Shown here: piece by piece, positions 17,415-27,025 of the stretch | Numbering within the stretch: position 1 is the stretch's first letter | How the letters are laid out: each line of letters opens with the position of its first letter | Assembly: GCF_902491705.1 (NCBI RefSeq) | Contig: NZ_CABUIW010000002.1 | Location: forward strand, 1-64,000 | Direction: 5' to 3' | DNA from: an uncultured Lactobacillus sp. | GTDB lineage: Bacteria; Bacillota; Bacilli; Lactobacillales; Lactobacillaceae | Length of the DNA stretch: 64,000 nucleotides | Notes under the pieces: model-generated | Databases searched by the model: none | Seen by the model: only the letters and a program-made list of their open reading frames with translations | Told to the model about the DNA's origin: nothing | Made by a program: the position numbers and the translations under genes

Positions 17415-17771
17415 ATGAAACGCTTTTTATTAGGTACCGTTTTTGGCGCTGCTGCTGGATTCGTTTTTTCTTGCCTTACAGATAGCGATGGCAACCGCCC
17501 TGGTAAGCCATTAAAAGATGAATTTGAAGCACTCAAGCATGAAGGCAATCGCTTTAGCGAAGCATTAACTAAGGCTAAACAAGCTAGCCATGACTTAAGT
17601 GAGCAATTGCCTGCAGCTGAGCGTACAGTCAGCGATATTAGTGATGACATTGAAAAATATTCAAGACATATTCAACCAACAGTAGATCGAATGAAGCAAA
17701 AAGGTGATGAAATTAGCCAAGACTTGGATTCATTGACTACTTCGGACGATCAAACTGACGAAAAGGACTAA
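17415..17771 (+). CDS. YhaH/YtxH-like small membrane-anchored protein
   Basis: A 118-residue protein with one N-terminal hydrophobic segment (FLLGTVFGAAAGFVFSCL, residues 4-21) of the YtxH type, then a long charged helical tail with coiled-coil character. It sits between hit and prsA, exactly where yhaH lies in Bacillus. It starts 11 bases after the hit stop with AGAGG as ribosome site, so it is cotranscribed with hit. Function is unknown; it may act at the membrane in stress response. Confidence 0.75.
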   Translation: MKRFLLGTVFGAAAGFVFSCLTDSDGNRPGKPLKDEFEALKHEGNRFSEALTKAKQASHDLSEQLPAAERTVSDISDDIEKYSRHIQPTVDRMKQKGDEISQDLDSLTTSDDQTDEKD

Positions 17772-17841
17772 GAAAAATTAAAGAAAATTTGATTTTTCTA
17801 TGAATATTCGCTATTTAAAAACGATTTGCTCATTTTTATGG

Positions 17842-17847
17842 TATATT
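17842..17847 (+). promoter_or_regulatory. Putative -10 box for prsA (helps fix the start codon)
   Basis: TGG-TATATT forms an extended -10 at 17839-17847; no good -35 is visible. A transcript starting near 17853 could not include an upstream TTG at 17850, which supports the ATG at 17889. Confidence 0.45.
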
Positions 17848-17888
17848 AGTTGACAGTTACTTATTTAAGGATGTGGAGATTTAATTAT

Positions 17889-18794
17889 ATGAAGAGTTAT
17901 ATGAAGAAAATTGCTGCAGTCGTTGCTGTAGCTGGTGTTGCATTATCTACTGCTGCTTGTTCTAATAGCGGCAATAACGCTACTGTTGCTTCCTACAAGG
18001 GTGGTAAGATTACCCAACAACAATACTACGATGAAATGAAGAAGTCACAAGCTGGTAAGTCAGCTTTGGCTAACATGATTATCAACCGTGCTTTGGAACA
18101 ACAATACGGCAAGTATGTTTCATCAAAGAAAGTTGACAAGCAATACAACAACTACAAGAAGCAATATGGCTCACAATTTAGTGCTGTTTTACAACAAAAC
18201 GGCATGACTGCTTCAAGCTTCAAGCAAAACTTAAAGACTAACCTTCTTTCTGAACAAGCATTAAAGCACATTAAGAAGATTTCAAAGAAGCAAGAACAAC
18301 AAGCTTGGAAGAGCTACCAACCTAAGGTAACTGTACAACACATTTTAGTTGCTAAGAAATCAACTGCTGAAAGCATCATTAAGCAATTGAAGGACGGCAA
18401 GAGCTTTGCAAGTTTAGCTAAGAAGTACTCACTTGATACTGCTACTAAGAACAAGGCTGGTAAGCTTCCTGCATTTGACTCAACTGACAACACTCTTGAC
18501 TCATCATTCAAGACTGCTGCATTCAAGCTTAAGACTGGTGAAGTAACTTCAACTCCAGTTAAGTCACAATCTGGTTACCACGTAATTAAGATGATCAATC
18601 ACCCAGCTAAAGGTAAGTTTGCTGATCACAAGAAGGCTATCGATGATGAAATTTATGCATCAATGGCTCAAGATCAAGCAACTATGAAGGACGTTATCTC
18701 AACTGTTTTGAAGCGTGCTGATGTTTCAATCAAGGATAACGACTTGAAAGACGTATTGGCATCATACGTTTCAACCACTAGTGCTACTAAATAA
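17889..18794 (+). CDS. prsA: Foldase lipoprotein PrsA (parvulin-type peptidyl-prolyl isomerase)
   Basis: A 301-residue extracytoplasmic lipoprotein that helps secreted proteins fold after translocation. The signal peptide is followed by the lipobox LSTAAC, so Cys about 24 is lipidated. An N-terminal chaperone region (residues 30-130) precedes a parvulin domain beginning VTVQHILVAKK and ending SGYHVIKMI (about 150-240). A charged C-terminal tail follows. The open frame extends to a TTG at 17850, but GGAG 10 bases before the ATG at 17889 and the -10 box place the true start there. Codon use (AAG, CAA, ACT) looks like a highly expressed gene. It is flanked downstream by yhaM on the other strand. 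Confidence 0.95.
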   Translation: MKSYMKKIAAVVAVAGVALSTAACSNSGNNATVASYKGGKITQQQYYDEMKKSQAGKSALANMIINRALEQQYGKYVSSKKVDKQYNNYKKQYGSQFSAVLQQNGMTASSFKQNLKTNLLSEQALKHIKKISKKQEQQAWKSYQPKVTVQHILVAKKSTAESIIKQLKDGKSFASLAKKYSLDTATKNKAGKLPAFDSTDNTLDSSFKTAAFKLKTGEVTSTPVKSQSGYHVIKMINHPAKGKFADHKKAIDDEIYASMAQDQATMKDVISTVLKRADVSIKDNDLKDVLASYVSTTSATK

Positions 18795-18811
18795 TTAATT
18801 TATTAGTAATT

Positions 18812-18850
18812 AAAAAATACGCTAAGATAAAAATCTTAGCGTATTTTTTT
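18812..18850. terminator. Bidirectional terminator between prsA and yhaM
   Basis: A perfect 15-bp stem with loop AAAA: AAATACGCTAAGAT pairs with ATCTTAGCGTATTT, flanked by A-run and T-run. It serves both convergent genes. Confidence 0.9.
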
Positions 18851-18861
18851 ACGTTCTTTTA

Positions 18862-19839
18862 TTATTCCAAATGCTTAGCTTGATCTAATGCTGGATCATA
18901 CTTTGGACGGTAGTAACGCTTACCATCTTGACTTTGCAATGGATCAGTAAACGTCCCTTTTGGCGTATGTTGTAAAGCATTGGTTACTGCATAAACTGCC
19001 GCATCCAAATCATCAATGCGGTGCAATAATTCAGCTTCAAGAAGTGCTGGGAGTTTTGGTGAACCATATTCAAACCGGCCGTGGTGTGACAATACCATAT
19101 GTCTAAGCAAAAGCAAGTCTTCAGATTCAAGATCCATCTTTAAGTCTTGAGCTGCCAGCATAATTTGTTCATCAATTAAAACTAAGTGTCCAACCAAATT
19201 ACCCTCTGCAGTATATTGAGTAGCTGCTGGACCAGATAATTCCAGGACTTTACCCATATCATGTAAAATACATCCCGCATAGAGCAGTGAGCGGTTTACC
19301 TGTTCATAGTTATCAGCTAAACCACGTGCATCTTTAAGCATCGACAAGGTATGAAAAGCTAAGCCGCCTCGAACAGCGTGGTGGTTGCTTTTTCCTGCCG
19401 GATAATCATAGAAGCGTTTGTCCCATTTTTTCAACAAATATTGGACAATCATCTTCCAGTTCTTGTTTTCGATCTGATCAACAAATTGATTAATTTCAGC
19501 TTGCATATCATTAATTGGTTCTGGAGCTGACTTGATAAATTGATCTAGCGAATATCCTTCTTGAGGTCCTACTACTCTCAAACTATATATACGAATTTGG
19601 GGACGACCTTGATACTCTTCTCTTTTACCATTTAACTCTACGATCGTACCGGTGCTAAAAGTTGCCGCATCTTGATTATTTGCATCCCAAAAATTACCGC
19701 GAATCTCGCCTGATCCATCGCCAAATTGCATTGCTAAAAAAAGCTTATTCTTTTTATTGCGTCGCAATTGCGAATTTTTGATCAAAACGACAATATCCAT
19801 TTCTTCACCATCATTATAATCTAAGAGTCGTTTAAGCAT
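18862..19839 (-). CDS. yhaM: 3'-5' exoribonuclease YhaM
   Basis: A 325-residue cytoplasmic nuclease. The N-terminal OB fold (GSGEIRGNFWDANNQDA, about residues 42-58) binds nucleic acid, and the HD-superfamily phosphohydrolase core includes HHAVRGGLAFHTL, CILHDMGKVLEL and HMVLSHHGRFEYG, the metal-binding His/Asp residues. Length and motifs match Bacillus YhaM. It overlaps the end of yhaN by 8 bases, so yhaO-yhaN-yhaM are translated as a unit. The adjacent Rad50/SbcD-like pair suggests a shared nucleic-acid processing role. Confidence 0.93.
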   Translation of the reverse strand: MLKRLLDYNDGEEMDIVVLIKNSQLRRNKKNKLFLAMQFGDGSGEIRGNFWDANNQDAATFSTGTIVELNGKREEYQGRPQIRIYSLRVVGPQEGYSLDQFIKSAPEPINDMQAEINQFVDQIENKNWKMIVQYLLKKWDKRFYDYPAGKSNHHAVRGGLAFHTLSMLKDARGLADNYEQVNRSLLYAGCILHDMGKVLELSGPAATQYTAEGNLVGHLVLIDEQIMLAAQDLKMDLESEDLLLLRHMVLSHHGRFEYGSPKLPALLEAELLHRIDDLDAAVYAVTNALQHTPKGTFTDPLQSQDGKRYYRPKYDPALDQAKHLE

Positions 19840-22330
19840 TTTCTTGTCCTTTCGTGAAAGTTAAAGGCTGAATTCCTAATTTTTCGACCAAGTTTTCTTG
19901 AGCTGTAAAAATTAACACTTGATTGTTTTCACTTATCTTTTTCAATAACTGCTCAATATATTTTATCCGCTTGTCATCGAAGTTAACAAATGAATCATCA
20001 ATCAAAATTGGCAAGTTAATTTCATCTTTAATTTGTTCAACAAAGGCAAGCTTTAGAGCAAAGTAAAGTTGTTCTGCTGTACCGCGAGATAAATATTTAA
20101 CATCACGCTTTTTGCCATCTTTTCTGACAACTGTTAATTTTTTGCCTAGATCAATGTCAACATAGCGGCCACCTGTAAGTAAAGCCAAGTATTCTTTAGC
20201 TGCTTTTAACATCTTAGGGAAGCGTTCATTTGAAGCTAAATCAAGTGAACGACTAATCCATTTGGATGCTAATAAATTAGCTAAATATTCCTTGCTGCTA
20301 TTAGCAAAATTGGTTTCGGCATTAGCTAATTCCTGCTTTGCTTCAAATACAGCGGTAGAATCTGCCATATTGTTTAATTTGACTTGCACTTGAGCTACTT
20401 GCTGCTGCAAATCATTTATTTCATCATTGGCAGAACTAATTTGCTCATTCAATTCATGCAATTTTTGCTCTAATTCATCTGGCTTAGAGTCAGCTAATTC
20501 AGTTAAATCATCATTCAAGCTCTTCTTGAGTGCTTCAATTTGAGTCTTAATTTTAGCCTGCTCTAATGAATCTTGATACAAAGCATCATAGTCAGCCATA
20601 TTTTGCACGCCAGCTTGTGCAAATAAAGTCTGTAGTTTCAGACCCAATTCTTTCAAATCTTGCTTATCTTGCTTTAAAGACGACGAAAGAGTTAGTCTTC
20701 TTTGACCGATTTCTTGAGACTGATCGATTTTTTCATCTAATTCATCGATTCCGTTTAAAACGGAGCCAAAATCATTCTCTATCGGCTTTTTCAGCGCATT
20801 TTGTACACTCGTGGCCAATTGAGAGACTTCTTGATTAATCTGGTTCAATTGCTCGTTATTGGCTTTTTCAGCACTTTCTTTTAAGTGATACTGGTTTGCA
20901 TTAGACAACAGGTTATTAACATCCAAAGTATCAGGATTTAAACCATATTGCTTTTGAAAATCTTGTCTTTTTTGAGCAACTAATTTTTGTTTTTCTAAAA
21001 TAGCTGCATTTTGCTTATTGGCATTATTGCCTTTAACATAACCAATAGCCAAAAAGATTAATCCAGTAATTGCAGCAATCACGCCAGCTGTTCCCACCAT
21101 GACTAGGAAAAGCAATCCAATTGCGGTAAGTAGTGTCCCAACTATATACCAAATTTTATCATTTGAATTGTTGCTAACTGCTTCATTTCTATTTTCTTGT
21201 TTAGGTAAAGCCAAATAGTCAGCTTGAAGCTGCCTTAATTGATCTGGCGTTAAATCAAGAACTTTTCTAGTATCAGGAGATAAAGTAAGAATTTGATCTT
21301 TTTCTTGTTCAAGTTCATCAGCTTTTTGCATGCAAACACGATATTCTGCTTGCCATTGAAGTAGTTGAGGTTTTTGTTGCACAATCTTTTTATTGGCAGC
21401 TAAATTAGTCTGATCATCTTTATCTAAATCGGCTAATTGGTCTTCCAAAGACTTAATCGTCTTTTGCAAATTACGACCTTGAGCCATGATGTCTTGCGCT
21501 TTTTGATAATTTTCACTGTCAAAAGACGTATCCTTAACTCGCTTTTGCAAGTCCAGTAAAGTTTGATAATTACCCAATTCTTTTTGCAAATCGCGCAATT
21601 CTTGGGCACGTTTTTGTAATTTTTCTAGAGCTTGCTGCTTAGTCTTTAATTCATCATTTTTAGCACTTAAATCGCGATCAAGTTCTTTATAGTCATTAAA
21701 TTCAGCTTGCGTTTGAGCTAATTCGCCGCGATCATTTTCCATTTGCGTAAGCAGACGATTTACTTCTGGCTTTTTACCAGTTTTCTTAAATAGCTTCCCT
21801 GCTTCTTTAGCAAAATCATCGCGCATCTCAAGCAATTTACCACTATCTGCTGCACCTAAATAATAAATACGCTCCAGCAGATCTTCTTGGCTTAAACTGC
21901 TTACCTGCCCCAGCATTTCTTGGTTAAAGATAAAGCTGTCAGCATAAAATGAACCATCAATATTTTGAATTTGATCAAAAAATAGGCTTTCAGGCACTAC
22001 CTGTCCATCTTTTTTAACAGTTAAAATGCCTCGCTTGGTTTTGTCACCTTTAGCATACAAACGTTCTAGTTCGTATTCGCCATCTTCTGCTTCAAAAACA
22101 AGGCTACCGCCCATCGGACTAACATGAGCTAGTGGCGTATAATCTTCAAAAAATGGCGATGAATTACTACGCAAATGAAAGCCAAACATGATTTGCTTAA
22201 TAAAAGCTACTGTAGTACTTTTTCCTGCTTCATTTGCACCAAAGAAGACGTTAATTTCTTTACTTGGCAAATCAAAAGATTTATTTGAAAACTGGCCAAA
22301 ATTGATGATATTAATTTGTTTCAGTCTCAT
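19832..22330 (-). CDS. yhaN: SMC/Rad50-like ATPase YhaN
   Basis: An 832-residue AAA/SMC-like protein. N-terminal Walker A is FGANEAGKSTTV (about residues 30-41), long coiled coils rich in Gln/Lys/Glu occupy residues 180-370 and 440-690, and a C-terminal ABC signature (YLSRGTAEQLYFALKLAF) is followed by LPILIDDSFVNFDD. A hydrophobic segment near residues 393-432 (IWYIVGTLLTAIGLLFLVM and beyond) is unusual for Rad50 proteins but known in YhaN. It works with YhaO, whose gene overlaps by 20 bases, in a SbcCD-like complex. Confidence 0.9.
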   Translation of the reverse strand: MRLKQINIINFGQFSNKSFDLPSKEINVFFGANEAGKSTTVAFIKQIMFGFHLRSNSSPFFEDYTPLAHVSPMGGSLVFEAEDGEYELERLYAKGDKTKRGILTVKKDGQVVPESLFFDQIQNIDGSFYADSFIFNQEMLGQVSSLSQEDLLERIYYLGAADSGKLLEMRDDFAKEAGKLFKKTGKKPEVNRLLTQMENDRGELAQTQAEFNDYKELDRDLSAKNDELKTKQQALEKLQKRAQELRDLQKELGNYQTLLDLQKRVKDTSFDSENYQKAQDIMAQGRNLQKTIKSLEDQLADLDKDDQTNLAANKKIVQQKPQLLQWQAEYRVCMQKADELEQEKDQILTLSPDTRKVLDLTPDQLRQLQADYLALPKQENRNEAVSNNSNDKIWYIVGTLLTAIGLLFLVMVGTAGVIAAITGLIFLAIGYVKGNNANKQNAAILEKQKLVAQKRQDFQKQYGLNPDTLDVNNLLSNANQYHLKESAEKANNEQLNQINQEVSQLATSVQNALKKPIENDFGSVLNGIDELDEKIDQSQEIGQRRLTLSSSLKQDKQDLKELGLKLQTLFAQAGVQNMADYDALYQDSLEQAKIKTQIEALKKSLNDDLTELADSKPDELEQKLHELNEQISSANDEINDLQQQVAQVQVKLNNMADSTAVFEAKQELANAETNFANSSKEYLANLLASKWISRSLDLASNERFPKMLKAAKEYLALLTGGRYVDIDLGKKLTVVRKDGKKRDVKYLSRGTAEQLYFALKLAFVEQIKDEINLPILIDDSFVNFDDKRIKYIEQLLKKISENNQVLIFTAQENLVEKLGIQPLTFTKGQENA

Positions 22331-23525
22331 TTTTAATTCCTTTCAATCTGCTCATTAACTTCACTTCAGTCAATTGCTTAACGGCTTCAATAAATTTAGG
22401 ATCTTCTGCTAAAGCAGCGGCTTTTGGATCTTTCTTCTTCCAATCATTTACGATTTTGGTGAATTCATCTATATCAAAAATTTCTGCCTTAGCCTTTTCA
22501 AAAGCTTGTTGATCATTTTCATTCAATTCAAGACTAGTATTAGTTTCATAGCGCACATCAACTAATTGCGAATCAAATGGTAAATTTTGAGAAACTGTTT
22601 GCCAAAAATCAGTATCGGCAGTTAATTCTCGCTCTTCTTCAGTTAAATACTGTGCCCCTTTAATAGTTAAACTAAAGTAAGTTTTTTGCTTAGTCTGACT
22701 CAACGCATCAATGATTTGGGTCTGCAAGCTTGATTTATCGATTTCTTGCTCTAAGTTAATTTCTGCAGCTTGCCAGACAATTGGACTAGTCTGCTTAAAT
22801 TCGATGCTTGTTTTTTTAGTCTGTTCATCAATCTCACCAAGATAGCATCCCTTTTCGCCCATTTCATTAATATGACGACCCTGAATATTACCCGGATAAA
22901 CAATCCAAGGCTTTTCTGACAAGTTATTACGAGCATGAATATGGCCTAAAGCAAAATAATCATAATTAAGGTTTTGCACTTCACGTACAGTAAAAGGAGC
23001 GTAAACGTTATTAGCTTGCGCCTTTTCTTGTGCGTGCATTAGGCCAAAAGTATAATCAGTTCCTTTTTCAGGAAAATCTGGGATCATATCATGAGTAATA
23101 TGGTTATTTAAGTATGAAAAACCAACTACGTCATAAGTAAAACCATCTTTAGTAGTAAAAGTGGCTTTCTCTACTTTTTCGTTATCACCCAGCAATTTAA
23201 AATATGGCGTTTTTTCAACTAAGAGATCGTCTTTCTTCATATGATCATGGTTACCAAAAATCATGACCACTTGAATCTTCTGATCAGTCAATCGCTTAAT
23301 TTCTTTAGCAAAAAATAATTGTGATCTAGGTGATGGCGTACTGCTATCAAAAGTGTCACCTGCAATTAATACTAGATCAACATTTTCTTCTAATGCTAGA
23401 TCAACAATCTTGGTTAATGATTGATCAGCTGCTTGATATATTTGGTTGAATTCCTTAGATGGCAAAAAAGATAGCCCACGAAATGGACTATCTAAATGCG
23501 CATCCGCAAAGTGAATAAATTTCAT
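22311..23525 (-). CDS. yhaO: Calcineurin-like DNA repair exonuclease YhaO (SbcD/Mre11-like)
   Basis: A 404-residue metallophosphoesterase. Metal-site motifs are FIHFADAHLDSPF (DxH), VLIAGDTFDS (GDxxD), VVMIFGNHDH (GNHD), GLMHAQE and FALGHIHARN (GHxH). This is the full set for a di-metal nuclease of the Mre11/SbcD class. The C-terminal 120 residues form the cap/partner region. It is the first gene of yhaO-yhaN-yhaM, 8 bases after yheA. It likely makes a nuclease complex with YhaN; the biological substrate is not known. Confidence 0.92.
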   Translation of the reverse strand: MKFIHFADAHLDSPFRGLSFLPSKEFNQIYQAADQSLTKIVDLALEENVDLVLIAGDTFDSSTPSPRSQLFFAKEIKRLTDQKIQVVMIFGNHDHMKKDDLLVEKTPYFKLLGDNEKVEKATFTTKDGFTYDVVGFSYLNNHITHDMIPDFPEKGTDYTFGLMHAQEKAQANNVYAPFTVREVQNLNYDYFALGHIHARNNLSEKPWIVYPGNIQGRHINEMGEKGCYLGEIDEQTKKTSIEFKQTSPIVWQAAEINLEQEIDKSSLQTQIIDALSQTKQKTYFSLTIKGAQYLTEEERELTADTDFWQTVSQNLPFDSQLVDVRYETNTSLELNENDQQAFEKAKAEIFDIDEFTKIVNDWKKKDPKAAALAEDPKFIEAVKQLTEVKLMSRLKGIKNETETN

Positions 23526-23533
23526 CGCGAATT

Positions 23534-23884
23534 CTAGTTTCTAAGATCTTCATAAAGATCATTAATTGGCTTTGAGTATGCCTTTTGGATTTCGTTAAGC
23601 AAGTCGTACAAGTCTTGTTCAGACTTAAGCATGTTAACGATCTTGTCGTTCTTTTGTACTTGATCATTCAAGTCTTTGTAAGCTTGTTGGTCTTCTGCAC
23701 TAAGAGGTTGACCTGCTTGTTGTGCACGCAAGATCTTAGCTTGAAGTTCATCCATCTTCTTAAACATAGCTGAACTTTCGCTATCTTCTTCTACTGCCTT
23801 AATAGCCTTTTCTAAAGCCTTGTATTGATCAGTTTGAGTTAAATCTTCTGCTAACTTATTAGCTGAATCGTAAATATTAACCAT
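23534..23884 (-). CDS. YlbF/YmcA (UPF0342, YheA) family protein
   Basis: A 116-residue, all-helical, acidic cytoplasmic protein of the UPF0342/YlbF group. Typical features are YDSANKLAEDLTQTDQYKAL, the AMFKKMDELQAKI helix and the QQAGQPLS turn. Relatives (YlbF, YmcA) help RNase Y maturation of mRNA, but YheA itself has no settled role. It is placed upstream of yhaO with 8 bases between, beside three nuclease genes, so a link to RNA or DNA processing is suggestive. Confidence 0.88.
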   Translation of the reverse strand: MVNIYDSANKLAEDLTQTDQYKALEKAIKAVEEDSESSAMFKKMDELQAKILRAQQAGQPLSAEDQQAYKDLNDQVQKNDKIVNMLKSEQDLYDLLNEIQKAYSKPINDLYEDLRN

Positions 23885-23901
23885 TATGGTCCTCCTAAAT
23901 T

Positions 23902-25959
23902 TTATTGGCCAAGAAAGCCTTTCAGATTATTATACCATTCATTGATCTTCTGTCCTGCAGAACCTAGACCATCTTGAATTTTTTGCCCTAATCCACCGGT
24001 CCAATCAGAGTTGGAACCATTATTCTTCACAATCTGGTTAGGGGCTTTTTCAGTAAACTGGGTTTGAGCCGTATATGGCAAAATACCTTCCATTTCAGCC
24101 TTATATAGCCGCGTAATTCCAGTTTCAGAAATTCCGCGCATGTAGTGCTGCTTATTGGTTCGGTCAAAACCAACCCAAGTTGCTACAACGATATCTGGCG
24201 TATAACCAACAATCCATTGGTCTTTAGTACCAAAGCCATATGAGTTAGGTACTTCAGTTGAACCAGTCTTTCCGGCAACACGGAAACCATTTGGTTGAGC
24301 TGATTGACCAGTACCGTTAGTAAATACCCCGAGCATCATTGTGGTCATTTCTTTTGCAGTATTTTCAGAAATAACGCGGTGCGTATCTGCATTACCATTT
24401 TCAGCTAGTACATTACCACTTGCATCAGTAATCTTAGTAATAAAGAAAGAATTATTAGGTAAATTACCTTTGTTGGCAAATGCGGAGTAAGCATGAGCCA
24501 TTTGAAGTGGTGATACACCTGATGAAAGACCACCAAGGGCTAAAGCCAAGTTTCGGTCACTCTTTGGCACTTTAATGCCGAAGTTTTCAACTGATTGTAC
24601 ACCTTTGCCTACACCAATCTTATCAAGCAGCCATACAGCTGGCACATTTTTACTTTGTTCCAAAGCCTGATACATTGGAATCTTATCAGAGTAGCCATTA
24701 TCAACGTTATGTGGCTCATAGCCATTTTTACCAAATTTTTGTAACTTGTTAGACAATTCAGAATCATAATGATAGCCATTCTGAAGTGCTGGTGCATAAA
24801 CGGCTAATGGTTTAATTGTTGAACCAGGCTGACGCTTCATTTGAGTGGCACGGTTATAGCCACGGAAGACGTGTTGTCCGCGTCCACCAACAACTGCACG
24901 TACAGCTCCAGTATTAGGATCCATAGCCACACTAGCACCTTGAGCTTCAGTACCATCAGTACCGTTTTGTGGGAAAAGCCAACTTTGTTCAAAAGTATCT
25001 TGCATTTTACCCTGGTAATTTTGGTTAAGGGTGGTGTAAATCTTCAGACCCTTATTCATTACCTGTTCTTCTGTTAAGCCATATTTACTGATTGCTTCAT
25101 CAACAACAGCATCAAAGAAGTATGGATAACGATAGCCATCCTTATTTCTAAAAGTATTCTTTAAAGTAAGGCCTTCTTTAGAATATGCCTTTGCTTGAGA
25201 TGCAGTAATTTTGCCATTATCAGCCATCAAGCTTAAAACCAAATTACGCCGTGACAATGCGTTAGCCATGTGATCTACAGGGTTGTAAAAACTAGGATTA
25301 CGCAACATCCCTGCCAAAGTGGCTGCTTCACCTACAGTAACTTGACTGGCATCTTTACCAAAGTATCGGCGACTAGCATCTTGCACGCCCCAGACACCAT
25401 TACCAAAATATGCATTGTTCAAATACATGGTCAAAATGTCTTTTTTGGAGTAAACATGATTGATCTCAATCGCAAAGAACAATTCTTCCAGTTTTCGTGA
25501 AAAAGTCTGTTGCTGCGTAAGAAGCGAGTTCTTAGCTAACTGCTGTGTTAAGGTTGACCCACCACCGGTGACTTGACCATGGTGAATAACCAAACTAATT
25601 GCAGCACGAGCCATTCCTTTTACACTAAAGCCCGGATTTTTCCAGAAAGTACGGTCTTCTGTTGAAATTACCGCATTTTGGATATTTTTTGAAATCTTAT
25701 CATATTCTACAAACGTACCTTTTTGTGAGTATAAAGAACCAGCTTTTTTGCCTTTATAATCATAAATAGTAGTTGTAGTTGAGAGCGATGCTTTTAAATT
25801 TGAAATATTCGAAGTTTTAACTTTGATTGTATAATATGTACAAGTTAAAAGCATCAAAGTGAGTAGGATTAAAATAATCCAGCGTCCGATAAAGAAGCGG
25901 TTATCAAAACGATGCCAAGCATCCTTAAAGCCACTTCTTTTTGGTTGGTCATTATTCAT
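23902..25959 (-). CDS. Class A penicillin-binding protein (PBP1A/2A family)
   Basis: A 685-residue bifunctional peptidoglycan synthase anchored by one N-terminal membrane span (about residues 25-45). The GT51 glycosyltransferase has STEDRTFWKNPGFSVKGMAR and GGSTLTQQLAKNS. The transpeptidase has QPGSTIKP (catalytic Ser), a later SxN-type motif and AGKTGSTE (KTG). The C-terminus after residue 640 is Asn/Gly-rich and disordered. AAAGGAG lies 8 bases before the ATG at 25959, so the further-upstream start at 25986 is unlikely. Neighbouring yheA is 17 bases downstream and possibly cotranscribed. Confidence 0.93.
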   Translation of the reverse strand: MNNDQPKRSGFKDAWHRFDNRFFIGRWIILILLTLMLLTCTYYTIKVKTSNISNLKASLSTTTTIYDYKGKKAGSLYSQKGTFVEYDKISKNIQNAVISTEDRTFWKNPGFSVKGMARAAISLVIHHGQVTGGGSTLTQQLAKNSLLTQQQTFSRKLEELFFAIEINHVYSKKDILTMYLNNAYFGNGVWGVQDASRRYFGKDASQVTVGEAATLAGMLRNPSFYNPVDHMANALSRRNLVLSLMADNGKITASQAKAYSKEGLTLKNTFRNKDGYRYPYFFDAVVDEAISKYGLTEEQVMNKGLKIYTTLNQNYQGKMQDTFEQSWLFPQNGTDGTEAQGASVAMDPNTGAVRAVVGGRGQHVFRGYNRATQMKRQPGSTIKPLAVYAPALQNGYHYDSELSNKLQKFGKNGYEPHNVDNGYSDKIPMYQALEQSKNVPAVWLLDKIGVGKGVQSVENFGIKVPKSDRNLALALGGLSSGVSPLQMAHAYSAFANKGNLPNNSFFITKITDASGNVLAENGNADTHRVISENTAKEMTTMMLGVFTNGTGQSAQPNGFRVAGKTGSTEVPNSYGFGTKDQWIVGYTPDIVVATWVGFDRTNKQHYMRGISETGITRLYKAEMEGILPYTAQTQFTEKAPNQIVKNNGSNSDWTGGLGQKIQDGLGSAGQKINEWYNNLKGFLGQ

Positions 25960-26047
25960 TAACAATGCTCCTTTAATTAGAAACAAGAAAATTGTATCAC
26001 ATTATGAAAACACTTGTTTATAATCAAGTTAGACTTAGGAAATATTT

Positions 26048-26899
26048 ATGGTTTATCATTTTACACTTATTTACCCGAAAAATCTTGATCCATTGCCTGT
26101 TAGCGAGGTATTACGCAAATTATTAATTCCGCGAAAATGGCGCCATTATTTGCGAATCGAGCATAACGTTACTATTAATGGTGAGTATCGTTACTTTAAC
26201 GAAAAAGTTTTTCCTGGCAATGAGATCAATATCAAACTAGATCACATTGATTCGCTGCAGCAAACTTATCCTGCTAGTGACAATATGCCTGACGTGGTTT
26301 ATGAAGACGACAATGTGTTAGTAATTAATAAGAAAAAAGGACAAAAAACACATCCCAATTTAAATGAAACTGATACCGCACTAAATGACTGCGCCACTTA
26401 TTTAGGCAGCAGTCCTTATATTGTGCACCGATTGGATATGCTGACTGGAGGGCTTTTATTAGTTGCCAAAAATCCAGCAGTGGTTCCTATTTTAAATCGT
26501 GAATTAACTACTAAGATTTTTCATCGGGAATATTTAGCAGAAGTTAATAATATAGATAGGTTAAAACAAAAAGGCACCATCTGTTTTCCAATTGGTCAAG
26601 ATCCTGATGACCAAAGAAAAAGAATGGTGCGCGATGATGGACTTAAAGCCGTAACTCATTATGAAGTTTTAAAGAAAAATCCTGATAATACGGGTACGGT
26701 TAAATTGACACTTGAGACCGGGCGAACTCATCAAATCCGCGTTCATTTAGCTGCAAGTGGTTGCCCTATTGTGGGAGATCCGCTCTATAATCCTGATTTC
26801 CATGAAGGAGAAAAATTGCAGCTAACAGCTTATCAAATGTCCTTTATTGAGCCATTTAGTTTTGAAGAAGTTAAAGTTAAGTTGCCTAATTATAGGTAA
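26048..26899 (+). CDS. RluA-family pseudouridine synthase
   Basis: A 283-residue RNA-modifying enzyme. The catalytic segment is YIVHRLDMLTGGLLLVAK (about residues 126-143); its Asp is the nucleophile, and the more usual T-S-G is T-G-G here. ETGRTHQIRVHLAASGCPIVGDP (given in two parts: ETGRTHQIRVH and GCPIVGDPLY) is the second RluA hallmark. A short N-terminal S4-like region (residues 20-70) likely binds RNA. The gene diverges from the class A PBP gene and ends at a strong terminator. Target uridine is unknown. Confidence 0.9.
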   Translation: MVYHFTLIYPKNLDPLPVSEVLRKLLIPRKWRHYLRIEHNVTINGEYRYFNEKVFPGNEINIKLDHIDSLQQTYPASDNMPDVVYEDDNVLVINKKKGQKTHPNLNETDTALNDCATYLGSSPYIVHRLDMLTGGLLLVAKNPAVVPILNRELTTKIFHREYLAEVNNIDRLKQKGTICFPIGQDPDDQRKRMVRDDGLKAVTHYEVLKKNPDNTGTVKLTLETGRTHQIRVHLAASGCPIVGDPLYNPDFHEGEKLQLTAYQMSFIEPFSFEEVKVKLPNYR

Positions 26900-26906
26900 A
26901 AATAAG

Positions 26907-26940
26907 ACTGCAGTTCTATTGATAGAGCTGCAGTTTTTTG
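26907..26940 (+). terminator. Terminator after the RluA-type gene
   Basis: ACTGCAG-TTCTATTGATAGAG-CTGCAGT hairpin with further CTCTAT-like pairing in the loop, followed by T6. Confidence 0.85.
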
Positions 26941-27025
26941 TTGGCATATTTACAAATCAAAGAAATGAGTATAATATATTAAAAAATTAATCTTTTATTA
27001 ATCAAGTTGAGGAAGTGCATGTTAA

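Noticed and set aside
17850..17888. Longer prsA start (TTG at 17850)
   Set aside because: It would add 13 residues before the lipoprotein signal, lacks a ribosome site and lies upstream of the likely transcription start.
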